Position numbers and translations under genes: made by a program. This document shows positions 18,152-26,778 of a stretch of DNA of 64,000 nucleotides, one piece after another. Origin of the DNA: Desulfosporosinus acididurans (lineage in GTDB: Bacteria > Bacillota > Desulfitobacteriia > Desulfitobacteriales > Desulfitobacteriaceae); assembly GCF_001029285.1 (NCBI RefSeq), contig NZ_LDZY01000002.1:124001-188000 (forward strand), written 5' to 3'. Each line of letters starts with the position of its first letter. The first letter of the stretch is position 1. The notes under the pieces are model-generated. The model made no database searches and was not told where the DNA came from. It saw only the letters and a list, made by a program, of their open reading frames with translations.

Positions 18152-19075
18152 GTGATGGAGATAAAAAAAGTATCAATTATCGGTTTAGGAGCCTTAGGAA
18201 TTTTGTTTGGCCATCATTTGAGCAAGAGAATGCCCCAAGGGGATTTAAGTATTATTGCTGACCAAGAAAGAATTCGAAGGTATCAAAGGGATTCTCTTTA
18301 TTGTAATGGTGAGCGCTGCCAATTCAATTATCTGACACCTGAAGACAAAGGTGAGCCGGCCGATCTGCTGATCTTTGCCGTTAAGTATAATGGTTTGCAG
18401 GACGCTGTCAAAGCCGTTAAAAATCAGGTCGGGGAACATACGATCATCTTATCGGCGCTGAATGGAATCAGCAGCGAAAGAATTATCGGGCAGACTTATG
18501 GTATGGACAAAATTCTCTACTGTGTGGCCCAGGGCATGGATGCCGTAAAAGTTGGCAATCAATTAACTTATGCCCATATGGGAATGCTGGTCTTTGGCGA
18601 AGGGGAACCGGGGCTCATCTCAGAACGAGTGAAACGGGTTGCTCAATTTTTGAAAGGCAAGGCAGTGCCTTATGAAGCAGTAACGGATATGAACCGGCGC
18701 ATGTGGGGTAAATTTATGCTCAATGTCGGTGTCAACCAAACTGTTGCAGTGTATAAAAGCAACTATGGCGGGATTCAAAAAGAGGGTGCGGCGAGAGATA
18801 CAATGATTGCCGCTATGAGAGAAGTTATGGTTCTTTCCGAAAAGGAAGGCATTAATTTGACAGAGACGGATCTAACCTATTGGCTGAATCTCTTAGATAC
18901 CTTAAATCCGGAAGGCAAACCATCCATGCGGCAGGACATGGAAGCCAGACGTTTCAGCGAGGTGGAACTGTTTTCGGGAGCAGTTTTGGAATTAGGGGTA
19001 AAATACGGTGTAGCAACGCCGGTTAATCAAGAACTTTATAGGCGGATAAAAGTGATTGAAACTCAATATGATTAG
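18152..19075 (+). CDS. Ketopantoate reductase family protein (PanE/ApbA)
   Basis: A 307-residue NADP-dependent dehydrogenase. The Rossmann motif GLGALGILFGHHLS opens the protein, the ILSALNGISSE region follows, and the C-terminal helical domain has GKFMLNVGVNQTVA with the conserved Lys and Asn of ketopantoate reductases. Proteins of this family reduce 2-dehydropantoate in pantothenate synthesis, but many stand-alone paralogs have other 2-keto substrates; no pantothenate genes are nearby. GTG 18152 and ATG 18155 are both possible; GAGAGAAAGG precedes them. Confidence 0.82.
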   Translation: MMEIKKVSIIGLGALGILFGHHLSKRMPQGDLSIIADQERIRRYQRDSLYCNGERCQFNYLTPEDKGEPADLLIFAVKYNGLQDAVKAVKNQVGEHTIILSALNGISSERIIGQTYGMDKILYCVAQGMDAVKVGNQLTYAHMGMLVFGEGEPGLISERVKRVAQFLKGKAVPYEAVTDMNRRMWGKFMLNVGVNQTVAVYKSNYGGIQKEGAARDTMIAAMREVMVLSEKEGINLTETDLTYWLNLLDTLNPEGKPSMRQDMEARRFSEVELFSGAVLELGVKYGVATPVNQELYRRIKVIETQYD

Positions 19076-19143
19076 AATAGGCGCATTTGCCACTCTCATG
19101 GTTTTAGTCGTGAAAAAGAAATAGGATTCTAGAGGAACCGGTC

Positions 19144-19194
19144 AGGCATGTCCAAAGAGTCGGCAACGTTGCAGATTCTTTGGACATGCCTTTA
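19144..19194 (+). terminator. Strong terminator after PanE-like gene
   Basis: AGGCATGTCCAAAGA at 19144-19158 pairs perfectly with 19177-19191, followed by TTTATATT. A 15-bp stem with an 18-nt loop. Confidence 0.75.
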
Positions 19195-19416
19195 TATTGA
19201 GCTTTCACTCTTCTGAGGAAGGTCACATATCTGAGGAAAAAAGCAATAGACTGCGGCTATTATTTGGGAAAAATGAAGTCCTACTTTCTAAGTTATTGCG
19301 TAAAGTATTTATCAGTGATAGCCTGGAAGAAAATAGTTTAAAGACAAATTTAGAGCCAATTGAAAGCCTGTGGTATTAGGATGAACTTGTAGGCTATAAG
19401 AGAGGGTGAGAAGAAG

Positions 19417-20259
19417 ATGGATAACAATGTACATGCTGAACATCAAAATTATGTACCTCCGGAATTATCCCCCAAAAAGAAAAAAGGTTTAGCCGGTGTA
19501 ATTGCTGTCATCATAGGTCTATTGGTAAAATTCAAAGCAGGATTATTATTGGTTTTACCAAAGCTTAAATTTGTCTTTGTTTTATTAAAGCTTGGTAAAT
19601 TTGGGACAACTGCTTTTTCAATGCTTATTACAATAGTGATCTATGCCCGGATATTTGGCTGGATGTATGCCGTAGGTTTTGTCGCCTTACTTTTTGCCCA
19701 CGAAATGGGCCATTACATTATGGCCAAATGGGTAGGACTGCCGGTCTCAGGACCGATTTTTATTCCCTTTGTCGGTGCTTTAATACAGCTTAAAGAACCA
19801 CCTGTCAATGCTAAAATGGATGCTCAAGTTGGCTATGCAGGGCCTTTTGCAGGTTCCTTGGCTGCGGGACTATTATTCCTTTTCTACCTAGCCACCGGCT
19901 CTAAACTTGTTTTAGCACTGTCCTATACAGGGTTTTTTCTTAACCTGTTTAATTTGATACCGGTTCATCCACTGGATGGAGGCCGAGTAACTACTGCGAT
20001 TTCGCCTTATTTATGGTTGATCGGAATACCGATCTTGATATATTTTACCATTACCTCTTTCAATCCAATTCTCGTTTTAATCATCATCTTAGGGGGTATT
20101 CAAATCTATAAACACTGGAAAGGAACCGATAAAGAGTTCTACGAAGTATCGCCTGAAACACGGAATATTTTTGCAGTTCTCTACTTTGGTTTACTTGCCG
20201 GTTTAGGCTCAGGTGTCTGGTATACTCTCCAAATACTTGAGACATATAGAAGATTTTGA
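19417..20259 (+). CDS. Site-2 protease family (M50) membrane protein
   Basis: A 280-residue membrane metalloprotease-type protein. The zinc motif HEMGHYIMAKW sits near residue 98 at the start of a membrane helix, and the matching NLIPVHPLDGGR near 180 supplies the third ligand. Both active-site halves are thus present. A hydrophilic N-terminus and C-terminal hydrophobic segments complete it. Related proteins cleave within the membrane during regulated proteolysis; the target is not evident. GAGAGGGTGAGAAG precedes the ATG. Confidence 0.85.
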   Translation: MDNNVHAEHQNYVPPELSPKKKKGLAGVIAVIIGLLVKFKAGLLLVLPKLKFVFVLLKLGKFGTTAFSMLITIVIYARIFGWMYAVGFVALLFAHEMGHYIMAKWVGLPVSGPIFIPFVGALIQLKEPPVNAKMDAQVGYAGPFAGSLAAGLLFLFYLATGSKLVLALSYTGFFLNLFNLIPVHPLDGGRVTTAISPYLWLIGIPILIYFTITSFNPILVLIIILGGIQIYKHWKGTDKEFYEVSPETRNIFAVLYFGLLAGLGSGVWYTLQILETYRRF

Positions 20260-20371
20260 TTAGCTATACTTCAATCAAACCATGCATTGGCAGGAAAGGC
20301 AAGGTTTCGTCTTGGAATAGCAGCTGTGAAGCAGCCGCTGAATTTTATGATGCCGCAATACAATAAAACAG

Positions 20372-20417
20372 AAGCGCTCTCCTTCCACTTTGACAACAGT
20401 GAGAGGAGAACGCTTTT
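20372..20417 (+). terminator. Terminator after M50 protease
   Basis: AAGCGCTCTCCT pairs with AGGAGAACGCTT (one bulge), followed by TTTTAATTT, between convergent genes. Confidence 0.65.
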
Positions 20418-20451
20418 TAATTTCTGAAACTCTATAAATTTTTAGTATAAC

Positions 20452-20724
20452 CTACATGTTAACTACATTAATATGGGGCGAGTTCTGGTTGTTTCGCTCA
20501 ATAATATGGTTTACTACTTTGACAACGGTGGCCGGCGAGTTAGTCAGCTTGACAAGTCTAAATTCTCTGGAGTTTTCACCATATAAATCCCCCAGGATTT
20601 CCAGAATTTTTTCCTTAATGGTGCTAAATGTCAGCTTGTCACTGGCGGCGCGTAGGTCGGGTACCCAAAGTCGATCAATTTCATGTGATAATTGGGATAG
20701 TTCTTTACAGGAATGTAGAAACAT
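20452..20724 (-). CDS. Hypothetical 90-residue protein
   Basis: A small protein beginning MFLHSCKELSQLSHEIDRLW, predicted largely helical with a basic/polar C-terminus rich in Asn. An excellent AAGGAGG ribosome site lies 6 bases before the ATG, which supports it over the longer opposite-strand reading of the same DNA. No family recognised. Convergent with the M50 protease gene. Confidence 0.6.
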   Translation of the reverse strand: MFLHSCKELSQLSHEIDRLWVPDLRAASDKLTFSTIKEKILEILGDLYGENSREFRLVKLTNSPATVVKVVNHIIERNNQNSPHINVVNM

Positions 20725-21079
20725 AGTTCCTCCTTATCTTAAACAATTATTGGAATGGGGTTTTCTAAAAGAGGTTAGACGGATTGCCTAAATCAATTTT
20801 ATAGGAATAATGTTAATTCTCAAGATAACCGGTGTAAAATCTTTGTAAAAAGAAGGCAAACTCACACACGTTCTTAAGATATGTACTTAGTTGCTTTTTA
20901 GTGAACAATTTAATAGATAAATTTTGGAGTAATATTGGTATAGTTTGAGAATAACGCTCGTCTATAACGACCGGCGTTGGCTGCTAAAAGGCCCGAATAG
21001 GGTTTCGTTCATTGCTGATAAAAAAGGCAGGGGTTTCGGTCAAATCTTTGCGGTGGGTTGATTGGGAGTTTTTCGATAT
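20725..21079. other. Intergenic stretch without recognised feature
   Basis: No gene, clear promoter or repeat could be supported in these 355 bp. The A/T-rich 20780-20940 segment presumably holds the promoter of the leftward 90-residue gene. Confidence 0.4.
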
Positions 21080-21448
21080 TCAGTTTAAAATCTCTTTCTT
21101 AATCTCATAACTACACTCTTTTTTACCTTCCATTTGACTATAGGTATATTCTTGAACTTTGTATATAACTTCATTTTCTTCTATAATTCGTTGATCTGTA
21201 TAGTCGTCTTCGAAGCCGGATAATACCCTTATTACCTGAGCTCTTCTCGGTAACCCAAAGGAACCGACTGTTACAATCTCGCCAATTTGAGCGGTTTCTT
21301 CTTCCTCAGCTTGGGGAATAAGAGCAAAAACTTCGTTATCGGCAATAACCTCATACCCGGTACGCTTTCCAAAGCAATCATCATTTTGCCCCGCAAGCTG
21401 TTCGATCGTCAGATTTTCTGTAATTGGATTTGTTAGATTTATCGTCAT
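21080..21448 (-). CDS. Hypothetical acidic protein
   Basis: Read from ATG 21448 (MTINLTNPITENLTIEQLAG), chosen because GAGGAG lies about 11 bases upstream; a start at 21478 has no site. 122 residues, rich in Glu, Ile and Val, with no membrane segment. Alternating hydrophobic pattern (EVIADNEVFALIPQAEEEET, IGEIVTVGSFGLPRRAQVIR) suggests a small beta-rich domain. No family recognised. Neighbours unrelated. Confidence 0.55.
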   Translation of the reverse strand: MTINLTNPITENLTIEQLAGQNDDCFGKRTGYEVIADNEVFALIPQAEEEETAQIGEIVTVGSFGLPRRAQVIRVLSGFEDDYTDQRIIEENEVIYKVQEYTYSQMEGKKECSYEIKKEILN

Positions 21449-21705
21449 AATTTTTGCGCACTCCTCTGTCTTTAACATATTATCTGGATTAGTATATGGA
21501 AATAGAGGGGCATAATACGTTAAGGCAGAAACTTCGGAAGGTTAAGTGAGGGCAGTTACCTTTTGGTAGCTGGGCTGTCAATAGGTTATGTTTTATCGAA
21601 AATTTTTTTCGCTAAAAACTCTCTGATGGTGATGGTATCGTCAGCTCTGCTGATCAAATATTCATGCTATAATGGATAGTCTAGGGGAGATTTAGGAGGA
21701 TTACG

Positions 21706-22239
21706 ATGGATAATAATGATATTTTAGTGAGAATAAGATATGCGCTAAATTTAAGAGATACTGAAATGGTCGAGATTTTTAAGCTTGGCGGCCTTGAGCT
21801 AACGGAAGACTTAGTAAAAAAGATGCTTATCAAATCAATAAATCCTTACCGTCATAATGATACGGCTGACGAGCAGAACGAGAGAGATGCAGATGATAGG
21901 GAAGAAAGAATCAGATGCAAAAACAGTATGTTAGAGTCATTCTTAAATGGTTTAATTACATATAAGCGAGGAAAACAGGATGAAAAACCAGAGTCTTCTG
22001 AAAGTACGGTGCTAAAAAACAATGAAAATCCAAATAATATCCTGCTTAAGAAATTGAAAATAGCGCTCTCCCTTACAAGTGAAGAGATGATAGATATCTT
22101 TGCCGAAACAGGAATTATCGTAACAAAAGGAGAACTGGGAGCTCTGTTGCGAAGAGAAGGGCATAAGAATTATAAAGAGTGCGGCGATAAATATGCTCGA
22201 AATTTCTTAAAAGGATTAACAAAAAAATATAGAGGGTAG
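21706..22239 (+). CDS. DUF1456 (YehS-like) family protein
   Basis: A 177-residue protein with two copies of the DUF1456 helical repeat: ILVRIRYALNLRDTEMVEIF (residues 5-24) and LLKKLKIALSLTSEEMIDIF (about 111-130). Each is followed by a G-I/L-x-L/V-T-x-x-x-L turn and a conserved C-terminal FLNGL/FLKGL. Molecular role unknown in the family. AGGAGG precedes the ATG. It lies 66 bp upstream of the TerD-vWA gene on the same strand and may be co-transcribed. Confidence 0.85.
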   Translation: MDNNDILVRIRYALNLRDTEMVEIFKLGGLELTEDLVKKMLIKSINPYRHNDTADEQNERDADDREERIRCKNSMLESFLNGLITYKRGKQDEKPESSESTVLKNNENPNNILLKKLKIALSLTSEEMIDIFAETGIIVTKGELGALLRREGHKNYKECGDKYARNFLKGLTKKYRG

Positions 22240-22304
22240 ATTAACGGCGAATTCTTTAGAAAGGAGCAAGGGCATACTCTTCAACTGAAGTGAGCTCGTT
22301 TTGT

Positions 22305-23648
22305 ATGAAAAGTTTAATACAAGGAGAAAAGGTAAAAATCCAAGATTACATATCTGAGCAGGAAATCGAGGTCACGATAGCTTTAAACTCAGCAATGACC
22401 GTCGATATTAGTTGCTTCGGTCTCGATGAAAAAAGACAGCTTTCGGATGACCGGTATATGATTTTTTACAATCAAATGAATTCTCCGGAGAATTCTCTTC
22501 AGATGATCGCAAATAGTAATGGTAAAGGCCGATTTAAAGTCGATTTAAATAAGGTTCCCACTTCCATTAAAACTATGGTATTTACGGCTGCGATTGATGG
22601 GGAGGGAGTAATGTCCCAAATTTCGAGCGGCTTTATTTCGTTTGCTGACAGGAATGGCGAACAATTAAGATATGATTTTACTAGTCTGAATTTTAACAAG
22701 GAACGAGCCATAATTTTCGCTGAACTTTATTTCAGGGATTCTTGGCGTATCAATGTTATTGGCAGTGGTTTTGACGGTGGCCTCAGTGCCCTGTTGAAAC
22801 ATTTCGGAGGAGAGGAAGTCAAAACCGCTGAAACATTACAGAATGACCTCCAGACAAGCAATTCTTCGGTTGCTGCACCTGAAGTATCTTCCAAAAAAAT
22901 TAGCTTAGAGAAGAAGATGGAGCAAAAAGCTCCCGCTATCCTATCATTGGCCAAAAAGGCAGCTATATCTCTCAAAAAGGTAGGCTTGGAAAGCCATTGT
23001 GCCAAGGTAGCTCTATGCCTTGATATATCCGGATCAATGAGTTCTTTATACAGAAGCGGTAAAATGCAGGAGTTTGCTGAAAAAATACTTGCGTTAGGCT
23101 GCAAATTTGACGATGATGGGTCCATAGATTTGTTCCTTTTTGGCAGCAAAGCCCATGAGGCAGGAGATATGTCCATCAACAATTTTGACGGGTTTGTAAG
23201 CAGAACTTTGAAAAAGTATCCCTTAGAAGGCGGAACACATTATGGCAAAGCTATAAAAATGATCAGGGATTTTTATGCTCCGGGATTTAAACAATCTGGT
23301 CTGCCGGTTTATGTTATGTTTGTTACAGATGGGGCACCTTTCGACCGAGATTATACTAAAAAACAACTTAGCGAAGCTTCTCATGAACCAATTTTCTGGC
23401 AGTTCATGGCTATAGGAAAGTCTAAGAAAGATGTCATTTCTAACGGCGGAAGATTTTTTGCCAGACTGGCCGCCAGTGATTTTACCTTTTTAGAAGAGTT
23501 GGACACGATGAGCGGGCGATATGTAGATAATGCTAATTTCTTTAGTGTGGAAAATCCTTCTCAGATATCTGACGATCACTTATATGATTTGCTGATGAGT
23601 GAGTATCCAAACTGGCTGAAAGAAGCCAGGCAAAAATCAATCTTATAA
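22305..23648 (+). CDS. TerD-domain and von Willebrand A domain fusion protein
   Basis: 447 residues from ATG 22305; GTG 22290 in frame is an alternative, and neither has an ideal ribosome site. Residues 1-165 are a TerD-like calcium-binding/stress domain (MKSLIQGEKVKI start, GFDGGLSALLKHFGG near the end). A charged linker follows. Residues about 225-447 are a vWA domain with the MIDAS signature DISGSMSSLY and VMFVTDGAPFD. Such fusions occur in tellurite-resistance-like stress loci that sense or assemble proteins around metal ions. Follows a DUF1456 gene. Confidence 0.85.
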   Translation: MKSLIQGEKVKIQDYISEQEIEVTIALNSAMTVDISCFGLDEKRQLSDDRYMIFYNQMNSPENSLQMIANSNGKGRFKVDLNKVPTSIKTMVFTAAIDGEGVMSQISSGFISFADRNGEQLRYDFTSLNFNKERAIIFAELYFRDSWRINVIGSGFDGGLSALLKHFGGEEVKTAETLQNDLQTSNSSVAAPEVSSKKISLEKKMEQKAPAILSLAKKAAISLKKVGLESHCAKVALCLDISGSMSSLYRSGKMQEFAEKILALGCKFDDDGSIDLFLFGSKAHEAGDMSINNFDGFVSRTLKKYPLEGGTHYGKAIKMIRDFYAPGFKQSGLPVYVMFVTDGAPFDRDYTKKQLSEASHEPIFWQFMAIGKSKKDVISNGGRFFARLAASDFTFLEELDTMSGRYVDNANFFSVENPSQISDDHLYDLLMSEYPNWLKEARQKSIL

Positions 23649-23677
23649 TTATTTAGAGGCTAAATAATTTATTCATC

Positions 23678-23856
23678 GTAAGACTCCCACTTCTTGTAAG
23701 TGGGAGTGGCTCCCCCGTACTCTGCTTCGGTGGGGGGAGAGTCCATCCTTTAGCGCGATAGCATTTGTTACGGGCTAGGCGCTTTCGGCGAAAGTGTCCT
23801 ATGGACACTTTTCGTCACCGAAGTCTCGATGTTCAGCTTTAGCTGAACGAGTTCAC
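23678..23856 (+). repeat. Hairpin-ended intergenic repeat, copy 3 (long form)
   Basis: About 179 bp. The left hairpin is GACTCCCACTTCTTGTAAG then TGGGAGTG. The middle differs from copy 2 and includes a short hairpin AGTGTCCTATGGACACTT. The right end is GTTCAGCTTTAGCTGAAC and GAGTTCAC. It stops three bases short of the stop codon of the convergent MGMT gene. Confidence 0.7.
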
Positions 23857-23858
23857 TT

Positions 23859-24179
23859 TTAAATGATTTGAGTCTTTGGAACAAAGTCCCACAGATACTT
23901 TTTTAAGTTTACGCATCCGTTTGCTTTAAAGCGGATACCTTCGTTGGCTAGGAGCCGTTTTTGATCTGTCCATCCTGGAACTAAACGACCTTGGTGATTC
24001 ACAACCCGATGGCAGGGGATGTCATAAGAATCTGGAGCATGATGCAATGCTTGCCCAACCATTCTTGAACATTGTGGGTAACCTGTTAAAAAGGCAATCA
24101 TTCCATAAGTGGCGACGTTACCAGGGGGGATGTCCCTGACAATTTCATAAACTTTATTGGAAAATTCTTTTCTGTTCAA
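23859..24179 (-). CDS. MGMT-family alkyltransferase-like protein
   Basis: A 106-residue protein containing only the DNA-binding half of methylguanine methyltransferases: VYEIVRDIPPGNVATYGMIA then IPCHRVVNHQGRLV. The active-site PCHRV cysteine is retained, unlike E. coli YbaZ-type alkyltransferase-like proteins, which carry tryptophan. It may repair or flag O6-alkylguanine. A second alkylation-repair gene (AlkD-like) lies 295 bp away, divergent. Its stop codon abuts repeat copy 3. Confidence 0.85.
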   Translation of the reverse strand: MNRKEFSNKVYEIVRDIPPGNVATYGMIAFLTGYPQCSRMVGQALHHAPDSYDIPCHRVVNHQGRLVPGWTDQKRLLANEGIRFKANGCVNLKKYLWDFVPKTQII

Positions 24180-24272
24180 TTTTATTCACCTGGCCAATTT
24201 TATCTTTTTCCGGAGTGAAGGGCTCCTATTCTCTTTAGGTGGCGAGATGAATAGCCGCCCTCAAATTATTAC

Positions 24273-24286
24273 CGAACATTAGTTCC
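24273..24286. promoter_or_regulatory. Candidate LexA (SOS) box
   Basis: CGAACATTAGTTCC matches the Gram-positive LexA consensus CGAAC-N4-GTTC. It lies between the divergent MGMT-like and AlkD-like repair genes, about 94 bp from the former and 188 bp from the latter. A short coding remnant (about 24309-24407, ending LVSKQLFG before TAA) follows it, so the box may have belonged to a lost gene. Confidence 0.45.
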
Positions 24287-24473
24287 AAATCCGTTCTTGT
24301 TGTGGTAAAATAACGAATGGAAAATCACTCCACTTGGAGAAACAGGAGCTTTACGATTAGATGAACTAGCGAATAGCCCTTGGCTTGTTTCTAAGCAATT
24401 ATTCGGTTAATGTGATCAGGCTGATTAGTTAGTTACGGTTATTATAACATTCGTTGATGAAGGGTAGAATGAT

Positions 24474-25166
24474 ATGAGCAATGTTGAAGAAGAGATCCGA
24501 CATCGGCTATTCGAGCTGCAGGATCTGAAATACAAAGAGTTTGCGAGCAAACTTATGCCGACAGTGAACCCGGAAACCGTGATCGGCGTGCGTACGCCGG
24601 ACCTGCGGAAGCTCGCCAGGGAATTTTCCAAAAGGCCGGAAGCCTTGGAGTTTCTTAAAATCCTGCCGCACGCGTATTATGAGGAAAATAACCTGCACGG
24701 CTTCCTGATCGAAACGATCAAGGATTATAATGCCGTTGTTGCCGCCGTCGACGAGTTTCTGCCGTACATAGACAACTGGGCAACCTGTGACTTGATTTCA
24801 CCAAAGATATTTAAAAAGCATTTGCCCGAACTCTTCGAAAAAATCAAAGTCTGGCTATTATCCGACCGGACCTATACGGTACGCTTCGGGATTGGAATGC
24901 TGATGAGCTTTTATCTCGATGACGCTTTCCGGCAAGAGATGCTTGAGCTTGTGGCTGGTGTCCGGTCGGACGAATACTATGTCAATATGATGATCGCCTG
25001 GTATTTCGCAACGGCATTGGCCAAGCAGTATGAAGCGTCTTTGTCGTATATTCAGGAACAGCGTTTGGAGAAGTGGACGCACAATAAAGCTATCCAGAAG
25101 GCGATTGAGAGCTACCGGATCAGCGATGAAACAAAGACGTACCTGCGGACACTGAAAGTAAAATAA
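24474..25166 (+). CDS. AlkD-like DNA alkylation repair glycosylase
   Basis: A 230-residue all-helical HEAT-repeat-like protein of the AlkC/AlkD family. VRTPDLRKLAREF (about 38-50) and YIDNWATCDLISPKIFKKH (about 97-115) contain the Trp and Asp that contact damaged DNA. C-terminal WTHNKAIQKAIESYRIS is typical. It would excise N3- and N7-alkylpurines. Start ATG 24474 has only a weak purine stretch (GGGTAG). Base composition is richer in G+C than its neighbours, suggesting acquisition by transfer. Precedes a nitroreductase gene by 20 bp. Confidence 0.85.
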   Translation: MSNVEEEIRHRLFELQDLKYKEFASKLMPTVNPETVIGVRTPDLRKLAREFSKRPEALEFLKILPHAYYEENNLHGFLIETIKDYNAVVAAVDEFLPYIDNWATCDLISPKIFKKHLPELFEKIKVWLLSDRTYTVRFGIGMLMSFYLDDAFRQEMLELVAGVRSDEYYVNMMIAWYFATALAKQYEASLSYIQEQRLEKWTHNKAIQKAIESYRISDETKTYLRTLKVK

Positions 25167-25186
25167 GGCCCAAGGAGGAATAGTAA

Positions 25187-25825
25187 ATGCCTAGCAATCA
25201 AAATTTGGATGAAGTCTTGAAATCCCGCCGTTCAATTCGTAGGTTTACTACTGAAACACCTGCTAAAGAGGATATCGAAGCAATTATTCAAGCAGGTATC
25301 TTAGCACCTTTTGCCGCCTTAGCTAACACCGGAAAGGATGGACGCAAAATTATTGTAATTTCTCGTAATAATCAGCTCCTTACTCAACTAGCGAACATTG
25401 TTAGAAAGAAGGCTGCTGTCCTTGCCGAACAATTCAAGTCACAGATGGATACCAATCCATTTCTGCAAACTCAAGGTCAAGGATTTCTGAAACGTTTAGA
25501 AATGACCGCACAACAAGGCCCCTTAGGTATAGGCAGCGCACCATATTATATAGTTGTTGCTGAAAAGAAAGGTATTCCGGATGTACAGCATCAATCCATA
25601 TCCTACTGTATGGAAAATATGTGGTTAAAGGCTGCATCGCTCGGACTTGGCTTCCATCTGGTATCAATAACGAGCCAAATGGAGCAGGACAGCGAGTTTT
25701 GCGGCTTGTTAAACCTCCCTAAGGGTGAGTATGGATTGGATGGCTGTGCAATTGGATATCCTGCTCAAAATCCACCTCAGCCAACAATTGCTTCAGTTGA
25801 AGAAGTGACGACTTGGTTTATTTGA
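25187..25825 (+). CDS. Nitroreductase family protein
   Basis: A 212-residue FMN-dependent nitroreductase-fold protein: LKSRRSIRRFTTETP at the N-terminus binds FMN phosphate, and LKAASLGLGFHLVSI with GCAIGYPAQNPPQP close the fold. The cysteine-free N-terminus shows no ferredoxin domain, in contrast to the protein at 33105. Substrate unknown. AAGGAGG lies before the ATG and the gene follows alkD-like by 20 bp, so the two are likely co-transcribed. Confidence 0.85.
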   Translation: MPSNQNLDEVLKSRRSIRRFTTETPAKEDIEAIIQAGILAPFAALANTGKDGRKIIVISRNNQLLTQLANIVRKKAAVLAEQFKSQMDTNPFLQTQGQGFLKRLEMTAQQGPLGIGSAPYYIVVAEKKGIPDVQHQSISYCMENMWLKAASLGLGFHLVSITSQMEQDSEFCGLLNLPKGEYGLDGCAIGYPAQNPPQPTIASVEEVTTWFI

Positions 25826-25854
25826 AATAAATTAATTATGAAGAAAGAAATGCT

Positions 25855-25878
25855 GACTGCTAACCGCAGTCTTTTTTT
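25855..25878 (+). terminator. Terminator after nitroreductase gene
   Basis: GACTGC-TAACC-GCAGTC followed by seven T residues. Confidence 0.75.
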
Positions 25879-25937
25879 ACGGGCCGATGCAAAATACCAT
25901 CCCTCTAGAAAGCAGGGGGCAGAATATCGGGGAAAAA

Positions 25938-25976
25938 GTGAACTCGTTCAGCTAAAGCTGAACATCGGGGCTTCAA
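25938..25976 (-). repeat. Hairpin-ended repeat, copy 4 (right end only, inverted)
   Basis: Reading leftward: GAAGCCCCGAT, GTTCAGCTTTAGCTGAAC, then GAGTTCAC. Only the right-end hairpin and its flank are recognisable; the left part is missing or diverged. Confidence 0.65.
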
Positions 25977-26033
25977 ATGTTAATTTAATGTATTAAAGAT
26001 TGCCATCATTCCAATACTAATTTTAAAAGAATA

Positions 26034-26522
26034 GTGATGGTGGTTAATATGCCAAAGTATCTTATTTATCCTTTGTATGCAGCAGTATTTGCAGTGATTT
26101 TATTAGTTTGTGTGCCAAGAAAGGATATCCAGCGCTTATCGATTTACGGAATTATCTTTGGCGGTGTTTTTGAAGTTATACTCCATATGCTTGGAAAATT
26201 AGCCGGATTATATGGATGGTATGACCACGGCCCACTTGGATATAAGGGTATTCAAATTTTTTCGCCTGTGTCGTGGGGGATTTTTTTTATTTTATATTTT
26301 TACTTTTTGCCAAAATATAAACCTTTGAACTACATTTATATGGTGGTTGCCATAATGTTTAGCATTATATACACAAACCTTGTGATAAGTTTGGGTGTCT
26401 TTTATTGTTATGATAGATTCTTCGTTCCTTTGATTGCTTTTACAATTTGGTTTTCAGCAGCTACATGGGGTTATTATAGGCTGAATAATTTCATTGACAA
26501 GAAAGAGAAAAGCAATAGCTAA
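26034..26522 (+). CDS. Hypothetical integral membrane protein
   Basis: 162 residues (GTG 26034, or ATG 26049 which has GGTGG just upstream) with five hydrophobic segments. The loop AGLYGWYDHGPLGYKGIQIF between segments is polar and aromatic. No family recognised with certainty. A terminator hairpin follows at 26611-26642. Nothing in the surroundings indicates a function. Confidence 0.6.
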   Translation: MMVVNMPKYLIYPLYAAVFAVILLVCVPRKDIQRLSIYGIIFGGVFEVILHMLGKLAGLYGWYDHGPLGYKGIQIFSPVSWGIFFILYFYFLPKYKPLNYIYMVVAIMFSIIYTNLVISLGVFYCYDRFFVPLIAFTIWFSAATWGYYRLNNFIDKKEKSNS

Positions 26523-26610
26523 GTAATGAATAGCAATCAGGGGTATTCAAAGCAGTTAAGTCAAAAATATAATTTCGGGGAGAGATACTGCACATAGACT
26601 CATTATGCGC

Positions 26611-26645
26611 AAAGAACGCCTTAAGCCTAGGGTGTTCTTTGTTTT
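26611..26645 (+). terminator. Terminator after membrane protein gene
   Basis: AAAGAACGCC pairs with GGTGTTCTTT across a loop, followed by GTTTTG. The remainder of the 404-bp gap to the next gene holds a possible hairpin (ACTACCTCACTTAATGAGGT at 26724-26743) and the persulfide-type promoter. Confidence 0.65.
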
Positions 26646-26778
26646 GCAGGGCTGTTTGAGAGCTTAACGAAGCGAATAATATTTCAAAGCGTCGGGATAA
26701 AGGATAATGGAAATTAACAATACAACTACCTCACTTAATGAGGTGGTTTTCGGTAAATACTTTGTTATTTATTTCCCA

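Noticed and set aside
19197-19379. A 60-codon frame after the PanE terminator (SFHSSEEGHISEEKSNRLRL...)
   Set aside because: TTG start without ribosome site, directly at a terminator hairpin, no recognisable family. Possibly a gene remnant, but not supportable.
20456-20791. 111-codon plus-strand frame opposite the 90-residue gene
   Set aside because: The minus-strand gene has a perfect AAGGAGG site; the plus-strand frame has none and codes for no recognisable protein.
23678-23856. CRISPR-like interpretation of the hairpin repeats
   Set aside because: Copies are kilobases apart, in both orientations, with no regular spacers and no cas genes.
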